A stretch of DNA of 39,955 bases from an uncultured Ectothiorhodospiraceae bacterium (GTDB lineage Bacteria; Pseudomonadota; Gammaproteobacteria; Nitrococcales; Nitrococcaceae). The notes under the pieces are model-generated. The model searched no databases and was not told where the DNA came from. It saw only the letters and a program-made list of their open reading frames with translations. The position numbers were made by a program, and so were the translations under genes. Each line of letters opens with the position of its first letter. Position 1 is the first letter of the stretch. The stretch is taken from positions 1-39,955 of the forward strand of contig CAJXNJ010000010.1 in NCBI GenBank assembly GCA_913057145.1, written 5' to 3'. Positions 26,749 through 35,603 of this stretch are shown here, one piece after another.

Positions 26749-29007
26749 ATGCTGAGGGTCCTGGTTGATCTCGCTGACCTGATCACGGCCGGTCTGCTCC
26801 CCCGAACCAACGCCATCGCCACCTCCTGGCCGCGACGCGCGCTGGTCTCCCTGGCAGCCCTGCTGTTGCTGCCACCGTTGCTGCTCTACTACTGGGCCGG
26901 TCTGATCGCCGATGAGATCTTCTTTCGGCACTATCGCAAGATCCGCATTCAACGACCGCTTTTCATTCTCGGTGTCCCACGCAGCGGCACGACGGCCCTG
27001 CATGAGGCGCTCGCTGGCGATACACAGTTCACCACAACCCGCACCTGGGAATGTTTGCTCGCACCGGCCATCACCCATCGCTATCTCTGGCAGGGCATTG
27101 CCGCCGCCGATCGGCGATTGGGCCGTCCACTGCGGCGTCTTGCCCGCCGCATCAATCAGTCCTTCATCGCACCGCTGAGCAACGCCCATCCACTCAGGCT
27201 CAAGGCAGCGGAGGAGGACTATCTCACCCTGCTGCCACGGCTCTCGGCCTTCATTCTGATTATCGCCTCGCCCGAGAACCAACGACTCTGGCGACTGGGA
27301 CGCGGCGACCAGGCCTTGAGTGCACCCGAACAAAAGCGCCTGATGCAGGCCTACCGGCGCAGTATTCAGCGGCATCTTTACTACCATGGCAGCGATAAGC
27401 GCTACCTCGCCAAAAACGCCAGTCACGCGACCCTCGCGGGCAGTCTGCTCACCGCCTTTCCGGATGCCCGTATCATTGCCTGCCTGCGCGAGCCCGAACA
27501 GGTGGTCTCCTCCCAGCTCTCGAGTCTCCTGCCGACGCTGACCACGCTGTATGGGCGCATCAACCATGCAGCCTTTAACGAGCGCATGCTCCGCCAGCTG
27601 CATTTTGCTTACGAAAACCTGTTGCAAAAACTGCCCTCACGCGCCCCGACACAAGCGGTATTCCTGCCGCTGCAGGCCCAGCGCCAGGGCCTCGGCGAAT
27701 CCATTCGGATCATCTACGACCAACTTGATATATCGCTCTCGGAAGATTTCTCGCAGCGCCTGGAAGCGCTTGGTGAGCGTGCACGATCGCACCAGTCCGG
27801 CCATCATCACGCCCTCGCCGACCATCAACTGAATGAAGCCGATATCCGCGAGCGCTTTGCCGATATACATGCGGTCTTTGATTTCACCCGGGCCACACCG
27901 CAGCCTGCAGCCGAGCAGACAGTGCTGAGGCCGACAAAAACCGTAGCGGTGATCTGCGACGCCGAGCCCGAGCGCAATGGCGTAGGCACTTACTATGCGG
28001 ATCTGGTGGATCACCTGCAGGCCCGGGGCGTTCCGGTTCATTTCATTGCACCCGGCACTAAGGCGACTCGCATCCAGCACTGGCTTGAGATGAAAATGCC
28101 CGGAGATGCCAGCCAGCGGGTCTGCCTGCCTTCACCGGTTGCACTTTATCGGCATCTGCAAAGCATTCAGCCCGATGTCATGATCCTCGCCGCGCCCGGC
28201 CCCTACGCCCTTGTCGCAAGTGCGCTTGCTCATCGACTCGGCAGCCGCAGCGTCCTCGGGCTGCATACGGACTTTGAAGCCTTGAGCAGTCTCTATTACG
28301 GCCGCTTACTGGCACCCCTCAACCGGCTTTTCATGCGCGGCATCAATCACTTCCTCTTCACCCGGGCGGATGCGGTGGTGAGCAATGCCGAGCCCATGCA
28401 GCAGATCGCAAAAAATAAAGGCGCCCGTCGCGCGGTCAAGGTCAAAACACCGCTGCCAAGAGCGCTGCTCGACACCCCTCAGCGCCCACTCAACACGCCA
28501 CCCGCAAGAATCCTGTTCGTCGGCCGGTTGGCCGCTGAAAAACGGGTCGAGACCGTTATTGAAGCCGCCGCCGCCCATCCTGATCTCTCATTTGCCATCG
28601 CCGGGGACGGGCCGGAGCGCGCCCGAGTGGAAGCGGCCACCAGCACCTATCCCAATCTGCGCTATTTGGGCTGGATCGACCGCCATCAACTGATCGAAAC
28701 CCTCGATAATACCGACCTGCTGGTCCTGCCCTCGGAAGTGGAAGCCTTCGGCACGGTTGCCCTTGAGGCCATGGCCCGCGGCCGCTTGGCGCTGGTTTCA
28801 CCCGGCTGTGGGATCGCTGACTGGCCCGCGTTCAGGCCTTGCCTTGAGATCATGCAACCGGGCGAGAACACGGCTCAGGCACTGAGCCGCATCCTGCAGA
28901 CTCCCGCCGATGTGCTGAGCGCGAAGGCCGCACAGGGGCGCATTGAGGCCGAGGCCATGGCGCGGGACTGCATCGATGAGTGGCAAACGCTGCTGGAGTG
29001 CTTGTGA
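26749..29007 (+). CDS. sulfotransferase-like / GT4 glycosyltransferase fusion protein
   Basis: A 752-residue protein joining two enzyme domains. Residues ~27-60 include a hydrophobic membrane segment (LAALLLLPPLLLYYWAG). Residues ~68-375 look like a PAPS-dependent sulfotransferase: the 5'-phosphosulfate loop GVPRSGTTALHEAL (P77-T82) and a 3'-phosphate site in ARIIACLREPEQVVSSQLSS. Residues ~398-752 are a GT4 retaining glycosyltransferase: DAEPERNGVGTYYADLVDHL, RILFVGRLAAEKRVETVIEA, IAGDGPERARVE and the E665-x7-E673 nucleotide-sugar motif EAFGTVALE. No frame break is seen between the halves. Acceptor and sugar are unknown; a membrane glycolipid or surface glycan is my guess. The next gene, a deacetylase, is coupled by GTGA. 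The ATG directly follows an in-frame stop and lacks a clear ribosome site. Confidence 0.8.
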   Translation: MLRVLVDLADLITAGLLPRTNAIATSWPRRALVSLAALLLLPPLLLYYWAGLIADEIFFRHYRKIRIQRPLFILGVPRSGTTALHEALAGDTQFTTTRTWECLLAPAITHRYLWQGIAAADRRLGRPLRRLARRINQSFIAPLSNAHPLRLKAAEEDYLTLLPRLSAFILIIASPENQRLWRLGRGDQALSAPEQKRLMQAYRRSIQRHLYYHGSDKRYLAKNASHATLAGSLLTAFPDARIIACLREPEQVVSSQLSSLLPTLTTLYGRINHAAFNERMLRQLHFAYENLLQKLPSRAPTQAVFLPLQAQRQGLGESIRIIYDQLDISLSEDFSQRLEALGERARSHQSGHHHALADHQLNEADIRERFADIHAVFDFTRATPQPAAEQTVLRPTKTVAVICDAEPERNGVGTYYADLVDHLQARGVPVHFIAPGTKATRIQHWLEMKMPGDASQRVCLPSPVALYRHLQSIQPDVMILAAPGPYALVASALAHRLGSRSVLGLHTDFEALSSLYYGRLLAPLNRLFMRGINHFLFTRADAVVSNAEPMQQIAKNKGARRAVKVKTPLPRALLDTPQRPLNTPPARILFVGRLAAEKRVETVIEAAAAHPDLSFAIAGDGPERARVEAATSTYPNLRYLGWIDRHQLIETLDNTDLLVLPSEVEAFGTVALEAMARGRLALVSPGCGIADWPAFRPCLEIMQPGENTAQALSRILQTPADVLSAKAAQGRIEAEAMARDCIDEWQTLLECL

Positions 29008-29693
29008 AAACCGCGCCGCCTGTTCATCTGAGCATTCACGATGTCATGCCCGAGACGCTCTCGCGGGTCGAGGCGTTGATTGATACCACTGCCCGCGCCG
29101 GCTGGCCGCCACCGGTGCTGCTGGTGGTACCGGATGCCGGCTGGGATGCACAGGGCATCCAGAAGCTTCGTGACTGGCAGACCAGGGGCCATGAGCTCGC
29201 GGGGCACGGCTGGCAGCATCGAATCAGCGGTTATGGCGGGCTCTGGCACCGCATTCACGCAGCGCTGATCTCCCGGGATGTCGCCGAGCATCTGAGCCTT
29301 GATGCCGAAGGAATCCTGAATCTCATGCAACGCTCGTTCGCCTGGTTCGGCGAACAGGGACTTACCAGGCCTTCGCTTTACGTACCGCCGGCCTGGGCGC
29401 TTGGCTCACTGCCGAGGCATCGACTGGATGAACAGCCTTTTGAGCAGGTGGAGACGCTGCGCGGGATTTATTCGGTGTCTGAAGGCATCTGGCGCTATCG
29501 GGCGCTGCTCGGTTATGAGGCGGGCAACGGATTCCAACGCCTGGCGCTTGAACTCAGCAACGCCCTCAATCGAAAAAGGGCGCCGCGGGCGGGACTTCGC
29601 ATCGGGTTACACCCTTATGATGCCAGTCTTCCGCTCGCCGACGCCCTTGTCGCGGATCTCAATCGCTTCAGGCCGCGGCCAACAGGCGATTGA
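29004..29693 (+). CDS. DUF2334 polysaccharide deacetylase-like protein
   Basis: A 229-residue NodB-fold protein of the DUF2334 group. The metal site is visible: Asp in [11 protein letters not shown] and the HxxxH pair in [15 protein letters not shown], plus [10 protein letters not shown] and the late histidine in [11 protein letters not shown]. No signal peptide, so it probably works on a cytoplasmic or membrane-surface glycan precursor. The GTG at 29004 is preceded by GGAG at five bases and overlaps the fusion gene's stop (GTGA), so it is translated with it. Likely step is removal of an acetyl group from a sugar added by the GT4 domain (inference). Its 3' end overlaps the convergent sodA end by 26 bases. 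Confidence 0.82.
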   Translation: MKTAPPVHLSIHDVMPETLSRVEALIDTTARAGWPPPVLLVVPDAGWDAQGIQKLRDWQTRGHELAGHGWQHRISGYGGLWHRIHAALISRDVAEHLSLDAEGILNLMQRSFAWFGEQGLTRPSLYVPPAWALGSLPRHRLDEQPFEQVETLRGIYSVSEGIWRYRALLGYEAGNGFQRLALELSNALNRKRAPRAGLRIGLHPYDASLPLADALVADLNRFRPRPTGD

Positions 29694-30270
29694 CCTCCTC
29701 CCAGTTCACCACGTCCCAGAAGGCCTCGACATAGTCGGGCCGGCGGTTCTGGTAGCGCAGATAATAGGCATGTTCCCAGACATCAAGCCCGAGCACGGGT
29801 GTGCCCTGCTCTTCGGCGACGTCCATGATCGGGTTGTCCTGATTGGGTGTGGAGGTGACTTTCAGCCCGCTCGGGGTGGCAATCAGCCAGGCCCAACCGG
29901 AGCCGAATCGGCCCAGGGCGGCATTGGTGAAGGTCTCACGAAAGGCATCGAATGAGCCAAATGCCGCGTTGATGCCGTCCGCGACGGCGCCATCCGGTGC
30001 ACCGCCACCGTTGGGCGAGAGCATCTTCCAGAAAAGCGAATGGTTGTAATGGCCGCCACCATTGTTGCGCACCGCCGCTGGCAGTGCCGAGACACCGGTC
30101 AACAGGTCTTCGAGTGACTTGCCTTCATACTCAGTCCCGGCCACAGCGTCGTTGAGCTTGGTGACATAGGTGTTGTGATGCTTGGTGTGATGGATCTCCA
30201 TCGTCCGTGCATCAATGGAGCGATCCAGCGCATCATAATCATACGAAAGATCCGGCAGCGTGAAGGCCAT
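29668..30270 (-). CDS. sodA: superoxide dismutase, Mn type
   Basis: A 200-residue Fe/Mn-family superoxide dismutase. Metal ligands are in [12 protein letters not shown] (His), [14 protein letters not shown] (His) and [24 protein letters not shown] (Asp, His). A glycine precedes the central HYNHS and a glutamine is in NQDNPIMD, which is the Mn-type pattern rather than the Fe type (AAQ before WNH). Cytosolic, no signal peptide. AAGGAG precedes the ATG. Metal use should be tested since some relatives accept either. Confidence 0.93.
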   Translation of the reverse strand: MAFTLPDLSYDYDALDRSIDARTMEIHHTKHHNTYVTKLNDAVAGTEYEGKSLEDLLTGVSALPAAVRNNGGGHYNHSLFWKMLSPNGGGAPDGAVADGINAAFGSFDAFRETFTNAALGRFGSGWAWLIATPSGLKVTSTPNQDNPIMDVAEEQGTPVLGLDVWEHAYYLRYQNRRPDYVEAFWDVVNWEEVNRLLAAA

Positions 30271-30431
30271 GAGCTACTCCTTGGCAGTCGGTAAAAATGA
30301 ATGGAAACGCCCAAAACGTACCAGCTCGGTCCGATTTTGGCCATAGCCCAACCCGCTCGGCTCTGGTCAACGCGGGGGTGAATCAGCAATACTTGGCGTT
30401 TATTCAGACATTCATCCGATCGGAGTCGCCG

Positions 30432-30986
30432 ATGAAATTCCGCTGCAGCCTCCTGCTTGCCGCCTCCAGCCTCACCCTGACCGCCTGCGGCATGATGCCG
30501 GGCAACAACGCCGCCAACACCGAGGCCGAGCCGCCGGAGGAGATCACCGCACCGGCGGCTGAGACGCTCAGCACCCCCGGGCTTACCGTAAGCACCGATG
30601 ATCCTGAGACCTTTTCCCGTCAGGTCGGCCGCTACACCACCTACGCCCGGACCGACTGCAACAGCGACCGCGAACGGCGCGCCGCCTTCAATGAAACGCT
30701 GGAGAAACTGCGCGCCAACGCCGTTGAGGATGGCGCTGATTATCTGCGCGTCCTCGGGACCGGTTCGCTTGAGAGCCGCGGGCTCTGCCACAACGACATG
30801 TTCCAGCTCACCGGCGTGGCGTTTCGCGAAGAAAACATCCCGCAGGGCGGCATGACGGGCGGCCAGAGCAGCACCGATTCACTCACCGCGCGGCTTGAAG
30901 AGCTCGATGCTCTGCTCGAGCGCGGCCTTTTGAGTGACAGCGAATACGAGCAGCTGCGCGAGCGGGTTCTCAACGAAGCCTACTGA
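30432..30986 (+). CDS. lipoprotein with C-terminal SHOCT-like segment
   Basis: A 184-residue predicted lipoprotein: signal MKFRCSLLLAASSLTLTAC with the lipidated C19 followed by Gly, which allows outer-membrane sorting. A low-complexity Ala/Glu/Pro linker follows (~25-50). The central region has two cysteines (ARTDCNSDRER and SRGLCHNDMFQLTGVAF) around NAVEDGADYLRVLG, reminiscent of DUF4156/RcsF-like lipoproteins. The last ~30 residues (LTARLEELDALLERGLLSDSEYEQLRERVL) match the SHOCT oligomerisation motif. GGAG precedes the ATG at 30432 by six bases. No function can be assigned. Upstream of it, 30271-30431, I see no recognised element apart from the spaced arms CCAAAA/TTTTGG (30311-30340). Confidence 0.75.
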   Translation: MKFRCSLLLAASSLTLTACGMMPGNNAANTEAEPPEEITAPAAETLSTPGLTVSTDDPETFSRQVGRYTTYARTDCNSDRERRAAFNETLEKLRANAVEDGADYLRVLGTGSLESRGLCHNDMFQLTGVAFREENIPQGGMTGGQSSTDSLTARLEELDALLERGLLSDSEYEQLRERVLNEAY

Positions 30987-30997
30987 CCAGGGCACAG

Positions 30998-31897
30998 GTG
31001 ACTGATCGCACCACCTGGCTGTGGTCGCTGGGGCTTCCGGCGACCTTTGTGCTGCTGTGGAGTACCGGGTTTATCGGGGCCAAGCTGGGGCTGCCCTGGA
31101 TAGAACCCATGACCTTCCTGGCCGTGCGCATGCTGCTGGCCTCGGCCCTGTTGCTGGGCCTGGCAGTGATCATGCGCGCACCCTGGCCGAAAACCCCCAT
31201 CGCCATGCTTCACACAGCCGTCGCCGGGCTGCTGGTCCATGCCTGTTATCTGGGTGGCGTCTTCTGGGCCATCGACCGTGGGCAGCTGGCGGGGGTCACC
31301 GCCATTCTGGTTGCCCTGCAGCCACTGCTGACGGCAACGCTGGCGGGCCCACTGCTCGGTGAGCGCGTGACGAGCCGACAGTGGCTTGGCCTGTCATTGG
31401 GTTTTCTCGGAGTCACACTGGTGATGACAGCGCGTACAGAAGGCGGCGTCACCAGCCCCGCTACGCTGACAGCCACAACCATTGCCCTTGTCGGCATCAC
31501 CATCGGGACGCTCTATCAAAAACGCTTCTGCCCGCTTACCGATCTGCGCACCGGAGGTGTCATCCAATACGCGGCAAGCGGCCTGGTCTTCTTCGCCCTG
31601 GCGTTTTTTACCGAGTCACGCGAGATCACCTGGACCGGGGAGCTCGTCTTCGCCCTTGGCTGGCTGGTGCTGGTTCTCTCGGTGGGTGCGGTCGGGCTTT
31701 TATACCTGCTCATCCGTCACGGCGCGGCCTCAAGGGTGGCCTCGCTTTTCTATCTGGCGCCTCCGGTGACGGTCTTCACCGCCTGGCTGCTTTTTGATGA
31801 ACGCCTTGGGCTCAATGCACTCCTTGGCCTCATTGTCGTGGTGATCGGTGTTGCTCTGGTACAGACACGGCCGGCCCCCTCAGCCATTCGGGGGTAG
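30998..31897 (+). CDS. EamA/DMT-family transporter
   Basis: A 299-residue membrane protein with about ten hydrophobic segments in two repeats, as in the drug/metabolite transporter superfamily. Landmarks are LLWSTGFIGAKLGL in the first segment, ITAILVALQPLLTATLAGPLLGERVTSRQWLGLSLGFLGV closing the first repeat, and VASLFYLAPPVTVFTAWLLFDERLGLNALLGLIVVVIGV closing the second. Likely an exporter of amino acids or small metabolites; substrate unknown. The start is a GTG at 30998, 11 bases after the lipoprotein stop. Confidence 0.88.
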   Translation: MTDRTTWLWSLGLPATFVLLWSTGFIGAKLGLPWIEPMTFLAVRMLLASALLLGLAVIMRAPWPKTPIAMLHTAVAGLLVHACYLGGVFWAIDRGQLAGVTAILVALQPLLTATLAGPLLGERVTSRQWLGLSLGFLGVTLVMTARTEGGVTSPATLTATTIALVGITIGTLYQKRFCPLTDLRTGGVIQYAASGLVFFALAFFTESREITWTGELVFALGWLVLVLSVGAVGLLYLLIRHGAASRVASLFYLAPPVTVFTAWLLFDERLGLNALLGLIVVVIGVALVQTRPAPSAIRG

Positions 31898-31930
31898 TCA
31901 GCCCCAATCAGCCGGCTTATCCTGCCCGCC

Positions 31931-32470
31931 ATGAGTGACAGTCTGCGCGAACAACTGCTTAAAACCGGGCTCGTCGATGAGCAGTCGGTGAAAAAGGCCC
32001 GCACCCAGAAGCGTAAAAAACGCCGTCAGGGTGAGGCGGATGACGAGCAATCAGCGGCCAGTAAGGCGGCTGCCCAACGCGAGGCCGACCGCCGCGCCCG
32101 CGACCGCACACTCAACCGTCGTCGCGAAGAAGAGCGCCGAAAACAGGCCGATGAACAGGCGGCCCGACAGATGGTGATTGATGCCGAGGTGGCTCACGAT
32201 GGCGAGGAGCGATTCAACTTCAGCCACAACGGCCGGATCCGCCCGATTCATGTCTCCGCCGAACAACGCAAGGCACTGGCAGCCGGAAAACTCGCCATTG
32301 CCCGCACCCGCGGTCGTTATCGCCTGATCCCCGGCGAGCTGGTGGAGAAGATTCGTGCCCGGGCACCGTTTCTTGTGGCCTGGACGGCCGGTGATGCCGT
32401 CAACAGCGACGAGTCTTCAGCGGATGATCCCTACGCTGATCATCCCATCCCCGATGATCTTATGTGGTAA
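31931..32470 (+). CDS. DUF2058 (YaiL-like) protein
   Basis: A 179-residue charged cytosolic protein. It opens with SDSLREQLLKTGLVDEQSVKKARTQKRKKRRQ, has a long Lys/Arg/Glu helix (~35-85, likely coiled coil) and the conserved FNFSHNGRIRPIHVSAEQRKALAAGKLAIARTRGRYRLIPGELVEKI core. The family is common in gammaproteobacteria and suspected to bind nucleic acid; function is unknown. An acidic tail (DDPYADHPIPDDLMW) ends inside the last 11 bases of the convergent ptrB gene. Confidence 0.88.
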   Translation: MSDSLREQLLKTGLVDEQSVKKARTQKRKKRRQGEADDEQSAASKAAAQREADRRARDRTLNRRREEERRKQADEQAARQMVIDAEVAHDGEERFNFSHNGRIRPIHVSAEQRKALAAGKLAIARTRGRYRLIPGELVEKIRARAPFLVAWTAGDAVNSDESSADDPYADHPIPDDLMW

Positions 32471-34559
32471 GCCCGTAGACCTTGAGTAAAAAGGCATAAC
32501 GCAGCGCCACTTCCTCAAGATACTGAAAGCGGCCACCCGGCCCGCCATGACCGGCTGTCATGTTGGTGCGCAGAAGAATCATTCCGCCTGGCCTTCCCTC
32601 AGCGCGCAGCCTCGCCACCCATTTCGCAGGCTCCCAGTAGGTCACCCGCGGGTCGGAGACGCCGGCGGTGACCAGCAGATGGGGATATGGCCGCTCGGCG
32701 ATATTGTCGTAAGGCGAATAAGCGGCGATATCGGCATAGGCGCTGGCACTCTCGATCGGATTACCCCACTCCGGCCACTCCGGCGGGGTCAGCGGCAGCG
32801 TCTCATCGAGCATGGTATTGAGCACATCAACAAAGGGGACATCGGCAATCGCTGCCTTGAATAACGCCGGGCGCTGATTAATGACCGCGCCGATCAGCAT
32901 GCCCCCGGCACTCCCGCCGTGAATGGCGATCTGCCCGGCACCGGTATAGCCGGCCTCAATCAGGGCCTCAGCACAGGCAATGAAATCACCAAAGGTATTC
33001 GCCTTCTGCGCCTCCCGACCACCGCGGTACCAGCGATAACCGCGCTCCCGGCCGCCGCGGACATGGGCAATGGCATAGACAAACCCCCGATCCACCAGCG
33101 AGAGCCGATGCGGACTGAACCCCGGCAGCTCACTGATGCCATAGGCTCCATAGCCATAGAGCAGGAGCGGTGTTGATGCATTCGGTGTGACATCGCGGCG
33201 ATGGAAAAGCGAGATGGGGACCTGCTCCCCATCACTCGCCGTTGCCATCAACCGCCGCGAGACATAGGCCTCGGGATCATGACCTGAGGGGATCTCCTGA
33301 ATCTTGCGTCGCTGGCGTTCGCGTCTGCGCATGTCGTAGTCGAACACCTGCGCGGGCTCGGCAAACCCGCTGAGGCCAAAGCGAAGGGTATCGGTCTGAT
33401 ACTCAAACCCGCCCATCAGGCCCACTTCCACACAGGGGTCGGGTTGTTCGATGACATGCTCATCGCCCGTCGCCATCTCACGAATGACAATGCGCGATTC
33501 GGCATCCTCGAGCTCCTGGCGGACCAACCAGTCAGCGAACACCAGCATGCCTTCAATCAGCCGGCCCGGGCGGTGCGGGACCAGGGCCTGCCAGTGGTGA
33601 CGGCCCTCGGTGCCGATCGGCGCCTGGCAGATGCAGAAATCCTCGGCATCTCCGGCGTTGGTGAGAATCAGCCATCGATCCCCCCAGTCACTGACTGAAT
33701 ACTCGATATCCCGCTCGCGCGGCGCCACGCAGCGTGGCTTGCCCTGCGGTTCATCCGCCGAGAGCCAATGGACTTCGGAGGTGGTGTGATCATGACTGTC
33801 GATAATCAGATAACGGCCACTCTCGGTGCGATCCACGCCCAGGAAGAACCCCGGATCGGTCTCGGTGTAAATCAGGGTGTCGGCCGCGGCCGGCTCCCCG
33901 AGGCGATGGCAGTAGACCCAGCGCGGGCGATGCTCATCGTCAATCACCGTGTAGAGAAAGCTCACGCCATCATTGGCCCAGGCGATGTCTCCGCGGGCGG
34001 CATGAATGCGCTCATCCAGATCTTCACCGCTTTGCAGGTCACGAACACGCAGCTCAAAGGACTCCGCACCGCTGCGATCAACGGCGTAAGCAAGGTAGCG
34101 ATGATCAGGGCTATGGACAGCGGCCCCGAGGCGGAAATAATCCGCACCCTGGGCCTCGACATCGCCATCAAGCAGGATCTGCTCATCACCGCCGTCACGC
34201 GGGCAGCGGCAGAGGATCGGGTGCTGCCCGCCCTCGCGATAGCGGCTGTAATAAGCCCAGTCGCCATCAACGGCAGGCACACTGCGATCATCCTCGCGGA
34301 TGCGGCCACGCAGCTCGGCGACGAGCGCCTGACGCAGCGGCTCCACATCGCTGAGCATCGCCTCGGCATAGTCGTTCTCGGCTTCCAGGTAACTGCGAAT
34401 GGCCGGATCCAGTTGACTCGGATCCACCATGGCCTCGCGCCATCGCGCATCCCGCAGCCAGGCATACGGGTCTTCGCGACTCTCCCCATGAAAGCTCAGA
34501 GAGACCGGGCGACGCGCCGCCACCGGTGGTGTTAATGCATGATCTTTTTCGCCGGACAT
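32460..34559 (-). CDS. ptrB: oligopeptidase B (S9 family)
   Basis: A 699-residue serine peptidase: a seven-bladed propeller (residues ~75-405) and a C-terminal alpha/beta hydrolase. The substrate-binding segment HVRGGRERGYRWYRGGR, the nucleophile Ser (~551) in GGSAGGML, the Asp in VSDPRVTYWEPAKW and the His in TAGHGGPGGRFQ are all present. It cuts short peptides after basic residues in the cytosol. The usual GRSAGG is GGSAGG here. Its ATG overlaps the stop of the upstream EamA gene (TGATG), and GGAGGA lies nine bases before it. Its 3' end overlaps the DUF2058 gene by 11 bases. Confidence 0.92.
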   Translation of the reverse strand: MSGEKDHALTPPVAARRPVSLSFHGESREDPYAWLRDARWREAMVDPSQLDPAIRSYLEAENDYAEAMLSDVEPLRQALVAELRGRIREDDRSVPAVDGDWAYYSRYREGGQHPILCRCPRDGGDEQILLDGDVEAQGADYFRLGAAVHSPDHRYLAYAVDRSGAESFELRVRDLQSGEDLDERIHAARGDIAWANDGVSFLYTVIDDEHRPRWVYCHRLGEPAAADTLIYTETDPGFFLGVDRTESGRYLIIDSHDHTTSEVHWLSADEPQGKPRCVAPRERDIEYSVSDWGDRWLILTNAGDAEDFCICQAPIGTEGRHHWQALVPHRPGRLIEGMLVFADWLVRQELEDAESRIVIREMATGDEHVIEQPDPCVEVGLMGGFEYQTDTLRFGLSGFAEPAQVFDYDMRRRERQRRKIQEIPSGHDPEAYVSRRLMATASDGEQVPISLFHRRDVTPNASTPLLLYGYGAYGISELPGFSPHRLSLVDRGFVYAIAHVRGGRERGYRWYRGGREAQKANTFGDFIACAEALIEAGYTGAGQIAIHGGSAGGMLIGAVINQRPALFKAAIADVPFVDVLNTMLDETLPLTPPEWPEWGNPIESASAYADIAAYSPYDNIAERPYPHLLVTAGVSDPRVTYWEPAKWVARLRAEGRPGGMILLRTNMTAGHGGPGGRFQYLEEVALRYAFLLKVYGLTT

Positions 34560-35452
34560 CAGCGACGTTCCTCCGAGAGGGCCAGGACCGCATGAATGGC
34601 AACCGTGAGCAGAATAACCACCCCTCCGATCAGTGTGAGTGCCGGCACCTGCTCATCCAACGCCCACCAGACCCAGATCGGCGCGAGCACCGTCTCGAGC
34701 AGCAGGAACAGACTCACCTCGGGCGAAGGCAGGTAGCGCGTGGCAACAGACAGCATCAACGTCGCAAGCGGCATCTGCAGACAACCCATCACCGCCAGCA
34801 CCCAATAGCTCGATGGAGCCAGTGCAAACGGATCGGCAAACGGAATGGCCATCGCCCCGGCAATGGCACCGCTGAGACAGACCAGTGGCAACCGCGGCAC
34901 ACCCGGGAAGTGACGCAGGATCGTTAAATGCGCACCCACGGTAACCGCCAGTGCCAGCGCGTAGAAATCACCCAGCCAGGTACCAAGCTCCAGCCCACCG
35001 CCAAAAACAATGACAACGCCAAGGACCGCCGCGGCAATGGCAAGCCAGGTCCGAAGCGGCACCCGCTCGCGCAGGAAAAACCAGGAGAACAGTGCCGCGA
35101 AGAAAGGCGATGAAGCGAGGATCACCACCGTATTCGCGGCCGCGGTATGCGCCACCGAGAGGACAAACAGCGTGGTATTACCGGAGAGGAGCACCACGCT
35201 GAGAGCAATCAGCCAGCGATCCCGACGACGCGGCGGGAGGACGATGCGCTGGCCACTGAACAGCATCCACAGCGCAAACGTGAAGAAAATCAGCCAGCCC
35301 CGCCAGAAAACAATATCCCAGTGCGGAGCCCCGGCAAGCCTCACCATCAGCGCATCAAAACTGATCAACAACACCGCGGCGGTGGCAATGAGCAGGCCGC
35401 GGGCGTGGGCCGATTGCCCCGTCCATTGATCATTGAACGCCGGTGTTGCCAA
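34559..35452 (-). CDS. EamA/DMT-family transporter
   Basis: A 297-residue ten-segment transporter of the drug/metabolite superfamily: LLIATAAVLLISFDALMVRLAGAPHWDIVFWRGW at the start, TVVILASSPFFAALFSWFFLRERVPLRTWLAIAAAVLGVVIVFGG ending repeat one, and PSPEVSLFLLLETVLAPIWVWWALDEQVPALTLIGGVVILLTVAIH ending repeat two. Substrate unknown. The start appears to be a TTG at 35450-35452, supported by GGGGAG six bases upstream; the next in-frame Met would cut the first membrane segment. It is translated with ptrB, an unusual partner that could suggest disposal of amino acids from peptide breakdown (speculative). Confidence 0.85.
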   Translation of the reverse strand: MATPAFNDQWTGQSAHARGLLIATAAVLLISFDALMVRLAGAPHWDIVFWRGWLIFFTFALWMLFSGQRIVLPPRRRDRWLIALSVVLLSGNTTLFVLSVAHTAAANTVVILASSPFFAALFSWFFLRERVPLRTWLAIAAAVLGVVIVFGGGLELGTWLGDFYALALAVTVGAHLTILRHFPGVPRLPLVCLSGAIAGAMAIPFADPFALAPSSYWVLAVMGCLQMPLATLMLSVATRYLPSPEVSLFLLLETVLAPIWVWWALDEQVPALTLIGGVVILLTVAIHAVLALSEERR

Positions 35453-35540
35453 AGCGCACTCCCCTGTCTCCGCGCCATAAGGAATCCGGCAGGGTATCGC
35501 TCGCCGCGTTCAACTGCCAGTACCCCGGGTGCCAGGAGGT

Positions 35541-35569
35541 TTGTTCATGACCAGCCGGGCGTTTAAACT
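35541..35569 (+). promoter_or_regulatory. candidate promoter for the slyD-type gene
   Basis: TTGTTC (35541-35546), a 17-base spacer and TAAACT (35564-35569), which would give a leader of about 28 bases. Matches are 3/6 and 4/6. An AT-rich patch, TTTAAACTG...AAATTTAAAA (35562-35587), follows. Low confidence. Confidence 0.3.
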
Positions 35570-35603
35570 GTGCGGTCAAATTTAAAACGAGATAGAGGTC
35601 TGC

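Noticed and set aside
26515-27627. 370-codon open frame antisense to the HPF-like and sulfotransferase genes
   Set aside because: It crosses two plus-strand genes with clear motifs and has low-complexity composition.
30311-30340. Inverted arms CCAAAA/TTTTGG between sodA and the lipoprotein gene as an operator
   Set aside because: Six-base arms 18 bases apart with no match to Fur, SoxS or OxyR sites that I can recognise; likely chance.
35425-35440. TTGATCATTGAA as an FNR-box-like palindrome
   Set aside because: It lies inside the N-terminal coding part of the EamA gene and the spacing does not match TTGAT-N4-ATCAA.
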